A DNA stretch of 64,000 nt from Gossypium raimondii. Lineage: Eukaryota > Streptophyta > Magnoliopsida > Malvales > Malvaceae. Under the pieces are notes generated by a model. That model was not told where the DNA came from. It saw nothing but the letters and a program-made list of their open reading frames with translations, and did no database searches. Shown here in pieces: positions 37,101-50,154 of this stretch. Both the position numbers and the translations under genes were made by a program. The DNA is taken from NCBI RefSeq assembly GCF_025698545.1, contig NC_068571.1, positions 48,641,733 through 48,705,732 of the forward strand, in the 5' to 3' direction. How positions within the stretch are numbered: the stretch's first letter is position 1; each line of letters begins with the position of its first letter.

Positions 37101-40100
37101 GATGTTGATACAGTAAATAAGAATATTCTTATATGCCTATTCTGGAGGTTACTTGATTCAGCAGTCAATGCTGAATTCTTTCTGGTTGGTGATAGTTTTC
37201 TTTCTTTCTGTTGCTGTTTTGCTGGTTGTGTTGCGTCACCCTGACCTTTTCTTTTCTCTATAGGATGACAATGAGAATGGTATTACCCGAGTTCAGGATT
37301 TTTTCATCTTTGTAGCCGGTTCTAGTTTGAAGGATGCATTCAAGAAACACCTTCAAGAGCTTGTTGAGAAGCATCTACATGACTTCCTTACAAAGTGCAA
37401 AGTTTCACCTGTTCGATTTCTGTCTAGGTTTTATACAGCAGAAGGTGTTTTTCTGGTTTCCCCTTGTTCTTTTTCTGTTTTCAAGGGTGATATGCATTTA
37501 TCCTTGCAAAGTTACAATGTAAAATGAATTTGAAGAGACTGTTGCTTAAGCTTATGTCTGTCGTTGATTTTGCAGAAGTTCCTGCTGCAGTTCAAGTAGA
37601 GAGCCTTCATTGTTTCTCATTTCTTTGTTCTCAGCTAAATGATAGACTACCATTTGAACTTTTGGCTGAATTTCCCTCGCTTCTTCTTCCACTCACCAGT
37701 GACAGTCAGGTTTCACCAGTTTTCAAAATTTTTAAATGCTGGCTTGTCTTAGGAGCTCACGATGGTCTCCCTTTTCTTTTGAGTTCTTCCTTGTGTATAA
37801 ATATGTGAGATCCTGTTTTCAGGCTACTAGGATTGCTGCCATGGACTGTTTTGAAAAGCTATATAAATTGTGGTGTCAAGTGGACTTCTCCAGCAAGAAA
37901 AATGGTATGATGGATGATATTTTTATTTCATATGGTTATGTTTATTCACCTTTTTATTTAAACTATAACTGGAATTGGATTATTAACAGGAAATACTGCA
38001 ATTTGGAGCCATTTTCTTGATGAACTTTTGGGCTTGATGGTTCAGCAAAAGAGGCTTATATTATCTGACAAGAATTTCCTCCCTTCTTTCTTGACATGTT
38101 TGCTTGGCTCGTCTTGTGAGAGCATTTTGGTTTCTCCAAACATTGAGCAAAGGTATTGACATGCTTTGTTTCTTCTCTAATATAATTTATTGCTGGGCAT
38201 TTACAATAATTAGAGCCTAATCATTGTACGACTTGAAATAGCTTCACTTATTCACTAAAAAGGATGTTCCTTTAGTTTATTTCCCCCAGTGGAGTGAACA
38301 GTTTGCTTTGTAAATGTAATCTTCGATTGCTACATGTACTTGCATCTATTGTGTTCAATAGATCTGGTAGAACAATGTCATGATATATGAAATTGAGTTT
38401 TATGTTGTCATTAGCTAACTTGTTCTGCGCTATTCATAACATATGATTGTTTCCATGCGTTAAATTGTATAATGAGGCTGTGCTGTTTTTAATAATATAT
38501 TTTTCTCTTTAAATATTCTATTTCAGATTTACTAAATCTACAAAGGAGAAAATTCTGGCTTTCATATTAAGTTCTGCTCTAAATCTCTCTGAATCTGGAA
38601 AGGTTTGCCCTTTTAGCTGTTCCCTATTTTTCCTCCCTGTTTAAGTGATATTATTTCAGGGATTATTGTTATTTTCATGTGTGACTAGTGATAATGACTT
38701 GAAAATTTTTTATTGGTTTGATCTTGTTGGCAGCTAAAGGTTTTATCTTTGCTCAAAGGATTAGGGAATGCTATTCTGCATGTTAAAGAGATTGAGGCAT
38801 TATTATCTCTGCTTCTGAGAAAACGAAGTCAATGCTATTTTGACCTGGAAAACTCATCCCTCAAATTGTCAGAAGCTGAAATTATGATCCTGTGCTTGCT
38901 TTTGGAGGTAAGGTTTTAGTTGGTTTGTCTCATATGGCTTTAAGATAGGCATGCATCTCTGTATTTTTTATCATTAAATTTTAGTATGATTTTATGATCA
39001 TAGCTGTTCAATGATGATTTTGTCCTCTGCTTGTCCTAGATGTGTATTTTGCCCTCGTCTCTTGGTGGACAGTTTTCTGAACATGTGTTCAAGGCATTGC
39101 AAGTATGAACCTCCTCTCAACTTGTATCTATGTACTAGGATTTCAGGACTTAATCCTAAGCTTTTATGTTTCTTGTTTCAGTTGGATTCTAAGTCTCCAG
39201 AAGACCCTGCCATTAAAGAACCCTGTATTACTGTTTTACAAAAGCTGAACAGTCAATTCTACAGTGGCTTGACAAATGAGACACAGGTTATTATTATCAA
39301 CTTCTATTACTTTTCTGGGATGCATTACTTTAAATTTCAATGTTTTACCTAGTTAATGAATTGAAATAGGATGTTGTAAGGGGGAAAAAGGACAAATATA
39401 TATGTTCTTGTGCCGTGACCAGACAAGCCTGAGGGATTGTATTACATGTCAAGTGGAAGTGTTCCTGCAGATTTTAGATTGATAAATTGAACTTGGGAAA
39501 TGCTGTGTGTGTACATTCTGATCACTGATGGATAAAGCTTGGATTGTTTGCTTATCCTTGAAAAGTTTTTCATACACGATCATTATCGATCTCTTTGTGC
39601 AATTAGTTGTAGCTAATCCTGTACGGTTTTGGGTCTTTGTCCCTGATGTGAAAATGATACTTGCCCTTCGTTTGTTCTTTTGGTTGATTGTGTCTACTTA
39701 GGGCGGATGGTTGTGGTTGATACTTGATATATTTCTATAGAGTGGATGGTTATCTATATAATTTACATAGGGTAGATGTTTATTATCAATCTGTTTGTGT
39801 GATGGCTGATGGCTGTTATTGATCATTTCAATACAATACTAGATTGCAAAGTTCATCTTGGGTGAATGGTTTTTCATTAATTTTCTTTTATTTGTTCTGT
39901 CAGGGTCAAATGTTTCGACAGCTAGTGCTTTTGTTTCACAACAGTAATAGTGATATTCATAGTGCAACCAGAGATGCATTGCTGCGTTTAACTGTTTGTT
40001 CCTCTCTCCCTCCTTTACAATTGCACTTTCCTTTCTCTTTTGATGAATCATATAAATATTTCTTGAATAGTATGTATAGTTAGTGCCAGTGTATTTGCTC

Positions 40101-43100
40101 TTCTAAGCTCTTAGTTCATATTTTATTAATCTTGAAGTTGTTTAAAAATATAGGATGAACTAGTACTAAATTTTGCACATCTGTCAGATTTATGTTTGGA
40201 AAAGATTTTAGAAGTTTTCTACAGTTTGTCCTATGCTTGATGCAATTTACGTGCAATAAGTTCTTGGTTTTGCACGGCGACCATGATTTACATCAGTAGT
40301 ACAGTGATAAAGGACCAAAATGAACCTGAATGTGTTTTTAGTTGTTTGAAGATGTTTTGGTTAAAATATCATGTAATTTGAAACTTTTCATGACACCAAG
40401 ATCAGGGTGTGATAAATTTATCTCCATGCTGTAGCTTTTACATTAGAGAATAGGTTCCTCTGGGAGTTGTTTTGTTGTATAAAGGCAACTGTGATAATTA
40501 GCTGCATTCTTCTGGATGTCATAGATTGCTTCGTCTACAGTAGGTGAGATGCTTGATCTTGTATTTAAGGAGGATCCAGTCGCAATTGTTTCAGCTGATG
40601 GAAAGAAGAAAAAGAAATCAGCTGCTAATCCAAAGCCTGGTTATGATTTAGTTTTTAAAGGAGAACAGACTCTCTATTTTCTTAGCTCCCTTCTTGATGT
40701 GTTGCTTCTGAAGAAAGACATATCAAACAGGTCTGCTTCTACAAATGATATTTCTCTATTTGCATCAATTTGTTTTTGTGATATTTGTTTAAAATTGAAG
40801 CCTTGCCATTTCCAATCAAGTCTAATTCCTCCACAAAATAATTGTATTTTGTTAAATGTTTTAGGCAGTTCCTTGTCGGTCCCTTATTTAAGCTTATCAG
40901 GAAAGCATTCTCCGATGAATGGGTACATCGTGTTCTCGCTCAAGATGGAAGTTGGATACAAACTTCTGGTGTTCCTCAGTCGAAGTCTACTGTAATTGTT
41001 TATGTACAGAAAACATTATTGTTAATTCTGGATGATATTTTTGCTTCATTCATGGATGGAAGTAGTCCCCTGAAGGTATGCCTACTGTTCTGCAGTTGAA
41101 AGTGTAGAACATTACACTGCATCTAGTTCCCTTTGTTTCTTTTCCTTTTTTCTTTATTGATTTTAGATAACACCTATGTCATTGGCAGGATGGCATAATG
41201 GATAAAATTGACGTCAAACTGCTGGTTGATTGTGCTCGTTTGACGACGGATGGAGTAACCCGCAATCATGTCTTTACCCTGTTATCCACTATTTCAAAGT
41301 TAGTTCCTAATAGGATATTGGAGCACATACTGGATATACTTATGGTTATTGGAGAATCTGCAGTCTCACAGGTTTATCAAACTATCTTTTGGCTTTATAT
41401 GTCTTGAACTGTATCCAATTAGTCAATTTTCTCATTATACTTTACTAACTTTTAAAGAAATCCTGGACAACGTCTTGAATGCAAATCGTTGTTTTTTTCC
41501 CCATCAATTTAAAACTCACCTTGTTTGGAATATGAATTATTTCAAATTTTTCGAAACCTTATTTGCATTCTTAAATGAATTTTTATTTACAAATTATTCT
41601 GTTCTTAACATCTATCTACAGATTGATAGCCATTCTCAACATGTGTTTGAAGATCTTATATCTGCTGTTGTTCCATGCTGGCTATCTAAGACCAACAATA
41701 CAGAAAACTTGCTTCGGGTAATTGTATCTTAAATGTTTTCATTGTTTATGTATATCTGGATTTGTTGTTTCTAACACTCCAATTTGGCTTGGTCAGGTTT
41801 TCGTAAACATATTGCCTGAAATTGCTGACCATAGAAGGCTGTCGATTGTTGCATTCTTATTGAGGTATCATCTAAACTTAGAACTTGATTATTTCAGTCG
41901 GTTATTTTCAGTGTTTGCTTGAATTAACTTCGTTTTCTGCAGGATTTTGGGGGAGATTGATAGTTTGGCTTCATTGTTTGTCCTCCTTTTCCGTTCATTA
42001 GTTTCAAGAAAAGGACTATCTTGCCTTACAGATACATTCGCTTCAGATAGTTTCTTGTATTCTGCACACCAAGACTGGGAGTATGCCTTTGCCATACAAA
42101 TATGTGGGCAGTACTCGTGCCGGGTTTGGCTTCCTTCTCTATTAAAGGTTCTTCAAGTAATGAGACCGAATGATCTCACTCAAGAAGTGTTTATGCAATT
42201 CTTCTTTGCCATGCATTTTGTTTTATACAAATTGCAAGACCCAGAATTTGCATTGAAGCTTGAATCTAGGGAGAACTCAGATAGCATCCAGGTATAAGCC
42301 CATATTCTTTTTAGAATTTCTCATTCTTTATAGTTAGCCAATATATTGCAGACCGAACTCGGTGTTTCACCAGGTTTTCATGCATGTGCATATATAATGA
42401 CTAACCCTGTTCATGTTGTACCATGGAAAAATATTTGGATTATTTCATTTTTCCTTTTTGACAAATTACTTGACACTATATGCTATTCTTTCAAAAAATC
42501 TGTGTATCTAATTGAATAGAAGTTGTGGATAGATTGAATAGGGGTATATCGAGTCGAAGTGATAGAATGTAAGGCTCTAGGTCAACCAAGCTTTTTCCTT
42601 GCCTTTGACCTGGCCACTAGTTAGTTTGATTATCATGAAGAATGAACTCAATTAAGAAAATACATGCGTCTCACTAACATTCAAAAGTTGAGTATTAGAA
42701 TACTTGTTAATTGAGCTACTTAACCTCGAGCTTTACTCAATTATGAACGAGTTGAGCCAATTATTAACCCAATTGAGGTCAATAACTCTGAAGTTGGTTG
42801 GTTTTTGCTTTTTATACCCATGAGTGAAGATCATTTCTTTTAGTTTTTGTAAGCCACTTTTCAACTATTCAGTGAAAGGATAAAGTCTTGTCAGCATTAC
42901 TCCTTTTACACAATTATGGTGGGTTAGATCTTGCATGCGTTTTCCGATTCACGACTTGGAATCCATGTAACATGATAGTAGCCTATATGATAGTAGCCTA
43001 TTATAGGTGGATGATTTAATTTAGAATGCTTCATTTCATTAATTTGGTTGTAACCGTTGATGATCTTTTATTATTATTTTTATTTTGTAAAATTTCTTAA

Positions 43101-46100
43101 TTCTTATACTTTGAAACTTAAAATCTATTATCTTTCTAAGCTTTTCCGTAACTCATTTGCCTGACCAATTAGCTGACTGTATGTGTTTTCTGATTCTCAT
43201 TTTATTCTTATGGTAGTCAGAAGCATTATCTGGATATGAATATTGTTTTGCTTATTGCAGAGAAAACTTGGAGAACTTGTAGAGCAGGTCGTCTTTCTCT
43301 CACAAGTTGTTGATGCAAGAAGAAAGCAAATAGGAATTCCAGTTGGAAGTTGGAAAGAGTTTAAGGCATGTGTGCATGCTATATTGAAGACAATTACAAT
43401 GAGTATGATGCCTTCCACATGCTTTGAATGCATCACCAAATTACTTGGCAATGCGGATAACACTGTGAGAAAGAAGGTAATGTGGCTACTTCAGTAATTT
43501 TCTGTTTCTATTAAATTTGGGGATTTGGATTTTTGGGACTGAGATATCTTCCATTACGGGGTGCAAATTTGTGTTTTATGCCTAAAATTTTGCACAATTC
43601 AAATCTGTAACAGTGTATCCCAAAATGTTGGTTGTTTTTGGTCACTTTTATACAGTTCTAAATTCCTAACAATGAGCTTATTATTTAACCAATAAACTGT
43701 ACTTGCAAACAGGCTCTCGAGATATTATGTGAAACACTTAAGGACCATGTCTCTGTTAAGTCAAAGCGCAAGGAAAAAAGAGATCTGGATCCAAATTCAA
43801 ATAGCTATGAGCTCCATTTGGATGATACTGCTCTTGAATATTTTCAGAAGATGTGTGCAGAAATTGTTCAGATAGTTGATGATTCTATTGATGAATCAAA
43901 TGTGTCATTGAAACTGGCTGCACTTTCAACACTGGATATCCTGGCACAGAGGTTTTCTTCTAATCATTCAGTCTTTGGCATGTGCCTTGCATCAGTTATG
44001 AAAGGCATCAGTTCAGACAACATGGCTGTCTCTTCCAGCTGCCTTAAAACAACTGGCACATTGGTTAATGTCCTTGGACCAAAGGCTCTGGCTGAGCTTC
44101 CTTGTATGATGGAAAATGTTATTAGGAAGTCTCGTGGAATATCTGTGAGTTCCAATTTAGAAAGCAGAAGTGATGAATCTACTTCCATTTTGCTGTCTAT
44201 TCTTATAACTTTGGAAGCAGTTGTTGAGAAGCTTGGGGGATTTTTAAACCCATATCTTGGAGATATCATAGAACTAATGGTACTTCATCCTGCATATGTG
44301 TCAGCTTCAGATCTAAAGCTGAAAACCAGAGCTGATTTAGTGCGAAAGCTCTTGACTGATAAGATACCTGTAAGTCTTCATTTAGTTATTATTTTTTTCA
44401 GTTTCTGTTTCCCCCTCTTTCTCTCCGTCTGGAAACTCCCACTTATTCTGCCTGCTAATCCTTCTTACTATTTCTTCTGATTTTGTGTCCAGGTTCGACT
44501 TACTTTTCAGCCTTTGCTAAAGATATACTTGGGTGCTGTTAAATCTGGGGATTCAAGCTTGGTGATTGCTTTCCAAATGTTAGCAGATCTAGTTAGTAAA
44601 ATGGATAGGACATCAGTTAGTGGTTTCTATGGAAAGATTTTTGACCAATGCATGGTTGCTCTTGATTTGCGTCGGCAACACCCTGTTACAGTTCAAACTA
44701 TTGATGCTGTAGAAAAAAGCGTCATCAATGCGATAGTTTCTCTTACAATGAAACTAACAGAGAATATGTTTAAACCTCTTTTTGCCAAGAGTATTGAGTG
44801 GGCCGAGACAGAGTTTCAAGATGTTGCTGGTAGTGGAACCATGAATATTGACAGGGCTATATCATTCTATAGCCTGGTTAATAAACTTGTGGAGAATCAT
44901 AGGTAATTAAATTTTTCTCAAGTTTCTTATTCATATTTGATGCGGAGTTATGGTTAGTTTCTGAATGTCTTCTCAGTGTGTGGTTCACCTTTATCTTCAT
45001 CAGTTCCAGGTCTCAACGATTTTCCTTTTGAATTCATTTCTGTTCTCTACTTTTTCTGTCATTTGTATATTGAAGGTTTGTGGTCCTAGATGAGTACATT
45101 TTGGTTATGAAAATTGATGCATGAATTTATCAGATACACAAATTTGATAACGTGCTGTTCTATTCAGGACTTGGTCATATCAGACATGGAACTCCGTTTA
45201 TCATAGAAATGCTGCAATAGTTCTCTGTTGCTTTGAACAACTCGCTTTTATATATGTGCTTATTATCTATTAGTCAGTTGGTTTAGAGTTATATGCTGTT
45301 CTTCCAAAATGCAGGTCTTTATTTGTCCCCTACTTCAAGTACTTGGTCAAGAGTTGTGTACAGCTGCTTAGTGATTCTGCAGATAAAGCTTCTGATTTAG
45401 TACGGAAGAAAAAGAAAGCCAAGGTTCAGGAGGATGGGAATATTGTAAATGGCGGCGTATCACTTAAAAGTTGGCATCTTAGGGCATTGATCTTATCATC
45501 ACTACACAAATGTTTTCTCCATGACACTGGAAGGCAGAAGTTTCTCGATTCATCAAACTTTCAGGTTAGCAAATCTTATTTTCTTAATTGTAGTTTTTAT
45601 AGGTCATGGAGTTGGTTCTAATTAAAGTGTATGTATATGTTAAATTATTCCTTAAAACTATACACACATGCATATGTATGTATTCAATCTCATAGCTAGG
45701 TGACCCTTGGGTAATTGACTTGTGATAATCTTAAGGATTTCACTTTTCAGATGCCTACAATTCCTTTATCTTGTATATGTTGCCCTTCATCTATTTACTG
45801 AGCATTCTTTGTGTATCATCTTATTTAGAAACTATGGGTAATAAGTATATGTTGAATGGCTCTGATAATTCAATTGTTTAGGGTTGCTCATCCTGATTCT
45901 AATTGTTTTCACTGATGGAACATTTTGAATTTCGTATGCAGGTTTTATTGAAGCCCATTGTTTCTCAGCTTGTCATTGAGCCTCCAACTTCCGTTGAAGA
46001 GCAAATCGATGTACCGTCTCTGAAGGAAGTAGATGACTTGCTGGTTGTTTGCATAGGTCAGATGGCTGTTACTGCTGGAACTGACCTGCTGTGGAAGCCC

Positions 46101-46502
46101 CTGAACCACGAGGTGGTTTTCTATCCTTTTTGCCCTTTTTAGCTCGGAATTGCAGTCTTTTTGATACCTTATTGCACAGCCCTCATATCATCTAATATGT
46201 TCAAGAGCTGATCATTTCAAACCTTTTGTGTAGTTCCATGTTGACTTGTATTGTTATTTCAAATACGACAGGTATTGATGCAAACACGGAGTGAGAAGAT
46301 GCGTGCTCGAGTGTTGGGGTTGAGAATAGTTAGGGAATTTCTGGAGAAATTAAAAGAAGAATATTTGGTACTGCTACCAGAAACCATCCCCTTCCTAGGT
46401 GAATTGCTGGAAGATGTGGAGTTACCGGTCAAATCATTGGCACAAGATATCCTCAAGGAGATGGAGACTATGAGTGGTGAAAACCTTCGCGAATACCTCT
46501 GA
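31115..46502 (+). CDS. UTP10: U3 snoRNP-associated HEAT-repeat protein UTP10/HEATR1 (39 exons)
   Basis: Component of the t-UTP/UTP-A part of the nucleolar small-subunit processome, needed for pre-18S rRNA processing and linked to rDNA transcription. I traced 39 GT-AG exons from the ATG at 31,115 ([15 protein letters not shown]) to the TGA at 46,500-46,502; summed lengths total 6,510 nt with all phases agreeing, giving about 2,169 residues, close to animal HEATR1 and longer than yeast Utp10. Exon 1 is 31115-31274. The largest exon is 43713-44369 and the last is 46272-46502. The protein is alpha-helical HEAT/ARM solenoid throughout. A BP28CT-like block ([20 protein letters not shown]) spans the exon 36/37 junction, and a final HEAT repeat ([16 protein letters not shown]) lies near the end. 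Lysine-rich patches KKKKKS (exon 28) and RKKKKAK (exon 37) may aid nucleolar targeting. The promoter has a telo-box and a site II element. No break or missing exon was seen. Confidence 0.95.
42520..42800. repeat. Degenerate repeat within UTP10 intron 33
   Basis: Intron 33 (42,292-43,260) is among the longest introns of the gene. It holds a segment with AATTGAGCTACTTAACCTCG, CGAGCTTTACTCAATTATGA and GAGTTGAGCCAATTATT, resembling the subterminal words of the repeat at 420-800. It is probably an old non-autonomous DNA-transposon insertion that enlarged the intron. Confidence 0.35.
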
Positions 46503-47612
46503 TGACAGTCAGGATATGGTAAACCATTACCCCATTTTTCATTTATCTGGGGAAAAACCATTGTATGAGAAAAGGGTTGAATGAGGTAAGACAGCAAGTC
46601 TCAACTTTCAGTTTAAAATTAGTTATTATAGGAAGCTTAAGTTAAAGGTTAAATAGTACCTGCCAAATTTTGTACGCCTTGGCCAATCCTTCATTTATTT
46701 TATACCAGTGTCAGTTTTGTTAATGTAATATAATTAATTTTTTAATTTTGTTATGAAGCTTTTGCAGCTGTTTGTTTGTACTTTGTATGAACAAGAGTAA
46801 TTATGATGCATTAATTATCTTTTGGTGGAAGTAAAGAATTAAAGGTACAAATTATGGAGATACAATAATAGTTGAATATTGGCATTTAGAGATTTGTGTC
46901 ATAATCATCTGAATTTCTTTTAAAGAAATTTTATAATTATCATATGATTGAATTTTTATATTTGCTAAGTTTAGGATTAAAATTAATTAAATTGTAAAAT
47001 TTACGTATTGCATTTTAGTATCTGTAATTCTTTTATTCTTTTGGTATTTTAATCTGCTAATTAGATTTTTTGTCTTTAAATTTGAAAAATATAAAAATTT
47101 GATAACGTGACAATTTGATATCGGTGCTTTTCAAGTGTGATGAGTGGATGTTATATACAATATTCTAATTAAATCAATTAAATTACTAATTTTTGAATTG
47201 ATAGGTTTGATTGGTTCAATTGTTAGATTAATAATTAAATAAATAATTAAAATTCATAAAAATAAGAAAATAAAAACTATTAAATCGGTCTAACTTTTTA
47301 ACAATTGATTTTTGTCTCATTTTGATTTTTATTGGTTTCGATTAGTTTTTTTTTAATCGGTTTAGCTTTTTGTTTGGAACAGTAAATAAGTTAATTCTCA
47401 ATCTAATTAGTCCAATCAATCAATTTTATTATGTTTCAAGAATGGTCATATAATTAAATTTTGACGAGATTCATACTTAGAGACTAAAGTAGATTTCGTT
47501 ATCAAGTTCAAGTATCTAAGTGAACAAAAAATAGAGGTAACAAAGTGTACCTGACGAAATTCATGTTTAAAAATAAAAATAGATTTAATTGTCAAATTTA
47601 AATATCAAAATA

Positions 47613-47618
<6 letters not shown>
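46503..47618. other. UTP10 3' UTR and intergenic DNA
   Basis: The first 250 bases after the stop probably form the 3' untranslated region (TTTGTTAATGTAATATAATT near 46,715). The rest is AT-rich. From 47,170 to 47,440 there are inverted words such as TTGATTGGTTCAATTG and AATCGGTCTAAC / AATCGGTTTAGC that resemble degraded hAT-like ends. No gene is supported. Confidence 0.4.

Positions 47619-47658
<40 letters not shown>
47619..47658. repeat. (TA)n microsatellite, about 20 units
   Basis: An uninterrupted TA dinucleotide tract of about 40 bases between UTP10 and the CBP3-like gene. Likely to be length-polymorphic. Confidence 0.95.
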
Positions 47659-47662
<4 letters not shown>

Positions 47663-47908
47663 TAACAAAGTAGACTTTGATTGTCAAATTTAACGAAAAA
47701 AAAATCCTTGAAAAAAATTCTTATTCTGATTTTCTTTTATGAATTATTACATTTTAAATATTTTATACGTTTATATTATTATATTTTTTGGGTGACGTGG
47801 ATAAATCTGGTGTTGGTATCGAGGTTGTTTGATCAGTTAATATGCACCGCACGATTTACTGACTTTTCCTCTCTATCGTTTTCGAGTGTGGCTCAGTTAC
47901 AGTTAGCG

Positions 47909-47919
47909 AGGGTTTAGGG
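47909..47919. promoter_or_regulatory. Telo-box-like motif upstream of the CBP3-like gene
   Basis: AGGGTTTAGGG (reverse CCCTAAACCCT) lies about 70-80 bases before the ATG at 47,990 and matches the AAACCCT core of plant telo-boxes. It probably sits in the proximal promoter or 5' leader. Confidence 0.45.
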
Positions 47920-47989
47920 CTTTGAAAGCTGAAGCAATACCCCCTTTGGATTGTAAAAAGAAATCAGATTTCATTTCTCAAAAAGAAAA

Positions 47990-49827
47990 ATGCTACCTCG
48001 ATGGAGCAGAGCTTTAATCCATCTCTCAAAGCTACGATCATTCAATTCCATTGAATTAGGCAAAGATTTCAGTTTGATTCATCGCCAAAGCTATGCAGCT
48101 GTGGCACCTGCACCTGCTCCTTCTGCTGATTCCTTCCCACCTGCCAAATCATCGGTAACATCTTTTATTTTCTCTCAAAAAATATACCCAATATGAATTT
48201 ATACCAATACATCTCTTCAAGATCTTTTATTGGGTTGTTTATGATCTGGATTTTTATTTTTGGATAGGCAAATTTGGATAAAATGTTTTGGTCTAAGCCT
48301 TGTTCATTGGCTTTGGCCCCAGATTCTCCCCTTAGAGTGGAAGACCCAAAGTATGAAGGCATTAGGCGTATTGTTCTCAAGATGATGCTTTTCTATAGTA
48401 AACAAAGCAAGTCAATTCGAGGGGCTAATGTTATATATAGGCGTGTCCTTTCCCAAGTTGATAAACCTGCTATTTATGAAGGTCTCTATCCTCTTTTATT
48501 TTTATATATATGAAAACTTCTATTAAATTTTTGGGTTTTCCTTTTGTTGGCAGTAACATTGGTCTTTTTTATGTGCAGTATTTAGCTTGGAGAAGACATT
48601 CAGGATGACGTTTTCACTGCTTGTACTTCATATGTGGCTCTGCTTACGCCGGTTGAAAGCTGAAGGAAAAGATGGTGTTGAATTAGGACAATACGTCTAT
48701 GAGATATATAATCATGATGTTGAGCTCAGAGTATCTAAAGCTGGAGTATGTTGATCTGCTGTTATATCGCTTGAGACTTGAATAGTTTTTGTGAAGCTAG
48801 TTTTATTATCTTTGAAATGGCAGGTTAACTTACTTTTGACGAAATGGATGAAAGAATTGGAGAAGATATTCTATGGAAATATTGTTGCTTATGATGCTGC
48901 CTTGCTTCCGGAGGCTACACACGAGGAGCTAACAGAGGTTATATGGAGGTAAGATCTTTATTGGAACTTATTCCAGTCATTTATGGTTGTCCTCATTGCA
49001 ACTTCTCTTTTAATTCTATGCCTGTGCAAGGAAGATTAGTTTTGTTTAATAATTTATATGCCTGCCATTTTGAACTACAGTAACTACATGTGTAATTTGT
49101 TATACCGAAACTTGGTGATTCCCAGTGGATAGCCATGAAAGTATGGAATTAGACTTGGTCCCTTTTTCAGTTTGGGTGGTACAATGAAGTTGTAGCCACT
49201 CTCAGTCCTTCTGAGGCTTATCAAACCCGATCTTACTTGCATCACCATTTGGTGTACATTTTTGGCAATGAATTTACTCAGGTTCAAACATTGGTTTGGA
49301 ATTTTGCAGGAATATCTTTTCTGATGATGGAACATCCAAGCCAGATGCTGCCGCGTTACATACAGTCCAGGCATGTTCCCATCTCTTCTTTTATGCCATT
49401 GTAATTAACAGTTATGTAGGATGTGGTGTTGGTTTGTTAGGTATTTTCTTTAGTTCCTTTTTGAAATGCCAATCTATCCATATTTTAACCTTTTGGAGAA
49501 GAACGACTGTGCTCATAACATGAAATACAGTATGAACAATGTAAGTTTATTTTGAGTTGATTTATGTTTTTGTCTGTAGGCGATGGCAAGGTATGTTCGT
49601 CGTGAAGTCAGTTGCCTCTCGTTAACTGGTAGGCTATTTTTTATCAGTCCAACTAACTAATTGACGGTGATTATTATTGGGAACTTTGAGTTTATGATGT
49701 TGAATCCAATGTCTTCAAACTTAATCTAAAATTTGGGATTTAATTTGCAGATAAAGAAGCCATGTTTTCTGGGAACTTCATGTTCACCCCATTGGAGAGT
49801 AGCTCAGCTGATTCAGTCAGAAGGTAG
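47990..49827 (+). CDS. CBP3: Ubiquinol-cytochrome c chaperone, CBP3/UQCC1 type (7 exons)
   Basis: Mitochondrial assembly factor for respiratory complex III; CBP3-family proteins bind newly made cytochrome b. Exons traced are 47990-48154, 48268-48481, 48579-48745, 48824-48948, 49310-49370, 49580-49628 and 49751-49827, ending in TAG. Phases agree and the product is 285 residues. The N-terminus (MLPRWSRALIHLSKLRSFNS) is basic and amphipathic, as in mitochondrial presequences, followed by an Ala/Pro-rich linker. The chaperone core includes FRMTFSLLVLHMWLCLRRLK, GQYVYEIYNHDVELRVSKAG and WMKELEKIFYGNIVAYDAAL, the typical helical region of the family. A helix ALHTVQAMARYVRREVSCL follows. The intron after exon 5 starts with GC (CAG|GCATGT) rather than GT; using the nearest GT would break the frame. 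The rest is intact. Family call from motif recognition; no search was run. Confidence 0.9.
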
Positions 49828-50154
49828 AAAATGGGAAGAAGCTGATGTGGGGAAAGAGGGAAAATATTTGAAAGAAAGGAATAATGGTGGCTCGTGCTAA
49901 TCTAATATGCTTGTAAAGGCTTCATTATATCACAGTTAAAAGTGAAACTGTTTGCTAGCATTTGTTTATTTCATACAGCAATAGAATTGATGGAAAAAGA
50001 TATGGATGCATTCTTGTAGCATTAATTGCAAATTATGCAATCAAGTTTGATTTGTAATACCTTTAATATCTAAGATTCTGTTTGTTTTGCATATATGTAT
50101 ATATAGGTGCAGACATGCATATATAAATATATATACTATGTAATAAGTAATCCT
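49828..50154. other. Convergent 3' regions of the CBP3-like and F-box genes
   Basis: Only about 330 bases separate the stop codons of the plus-strand chaperone gene and the minus-strand F-box gene. The stretch probably holds both 3' untranslated regions, with TA-rich tracts near 50,090-50,135 that can serve as polyadenylation signals. No other gene. Confidence 0.5.
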
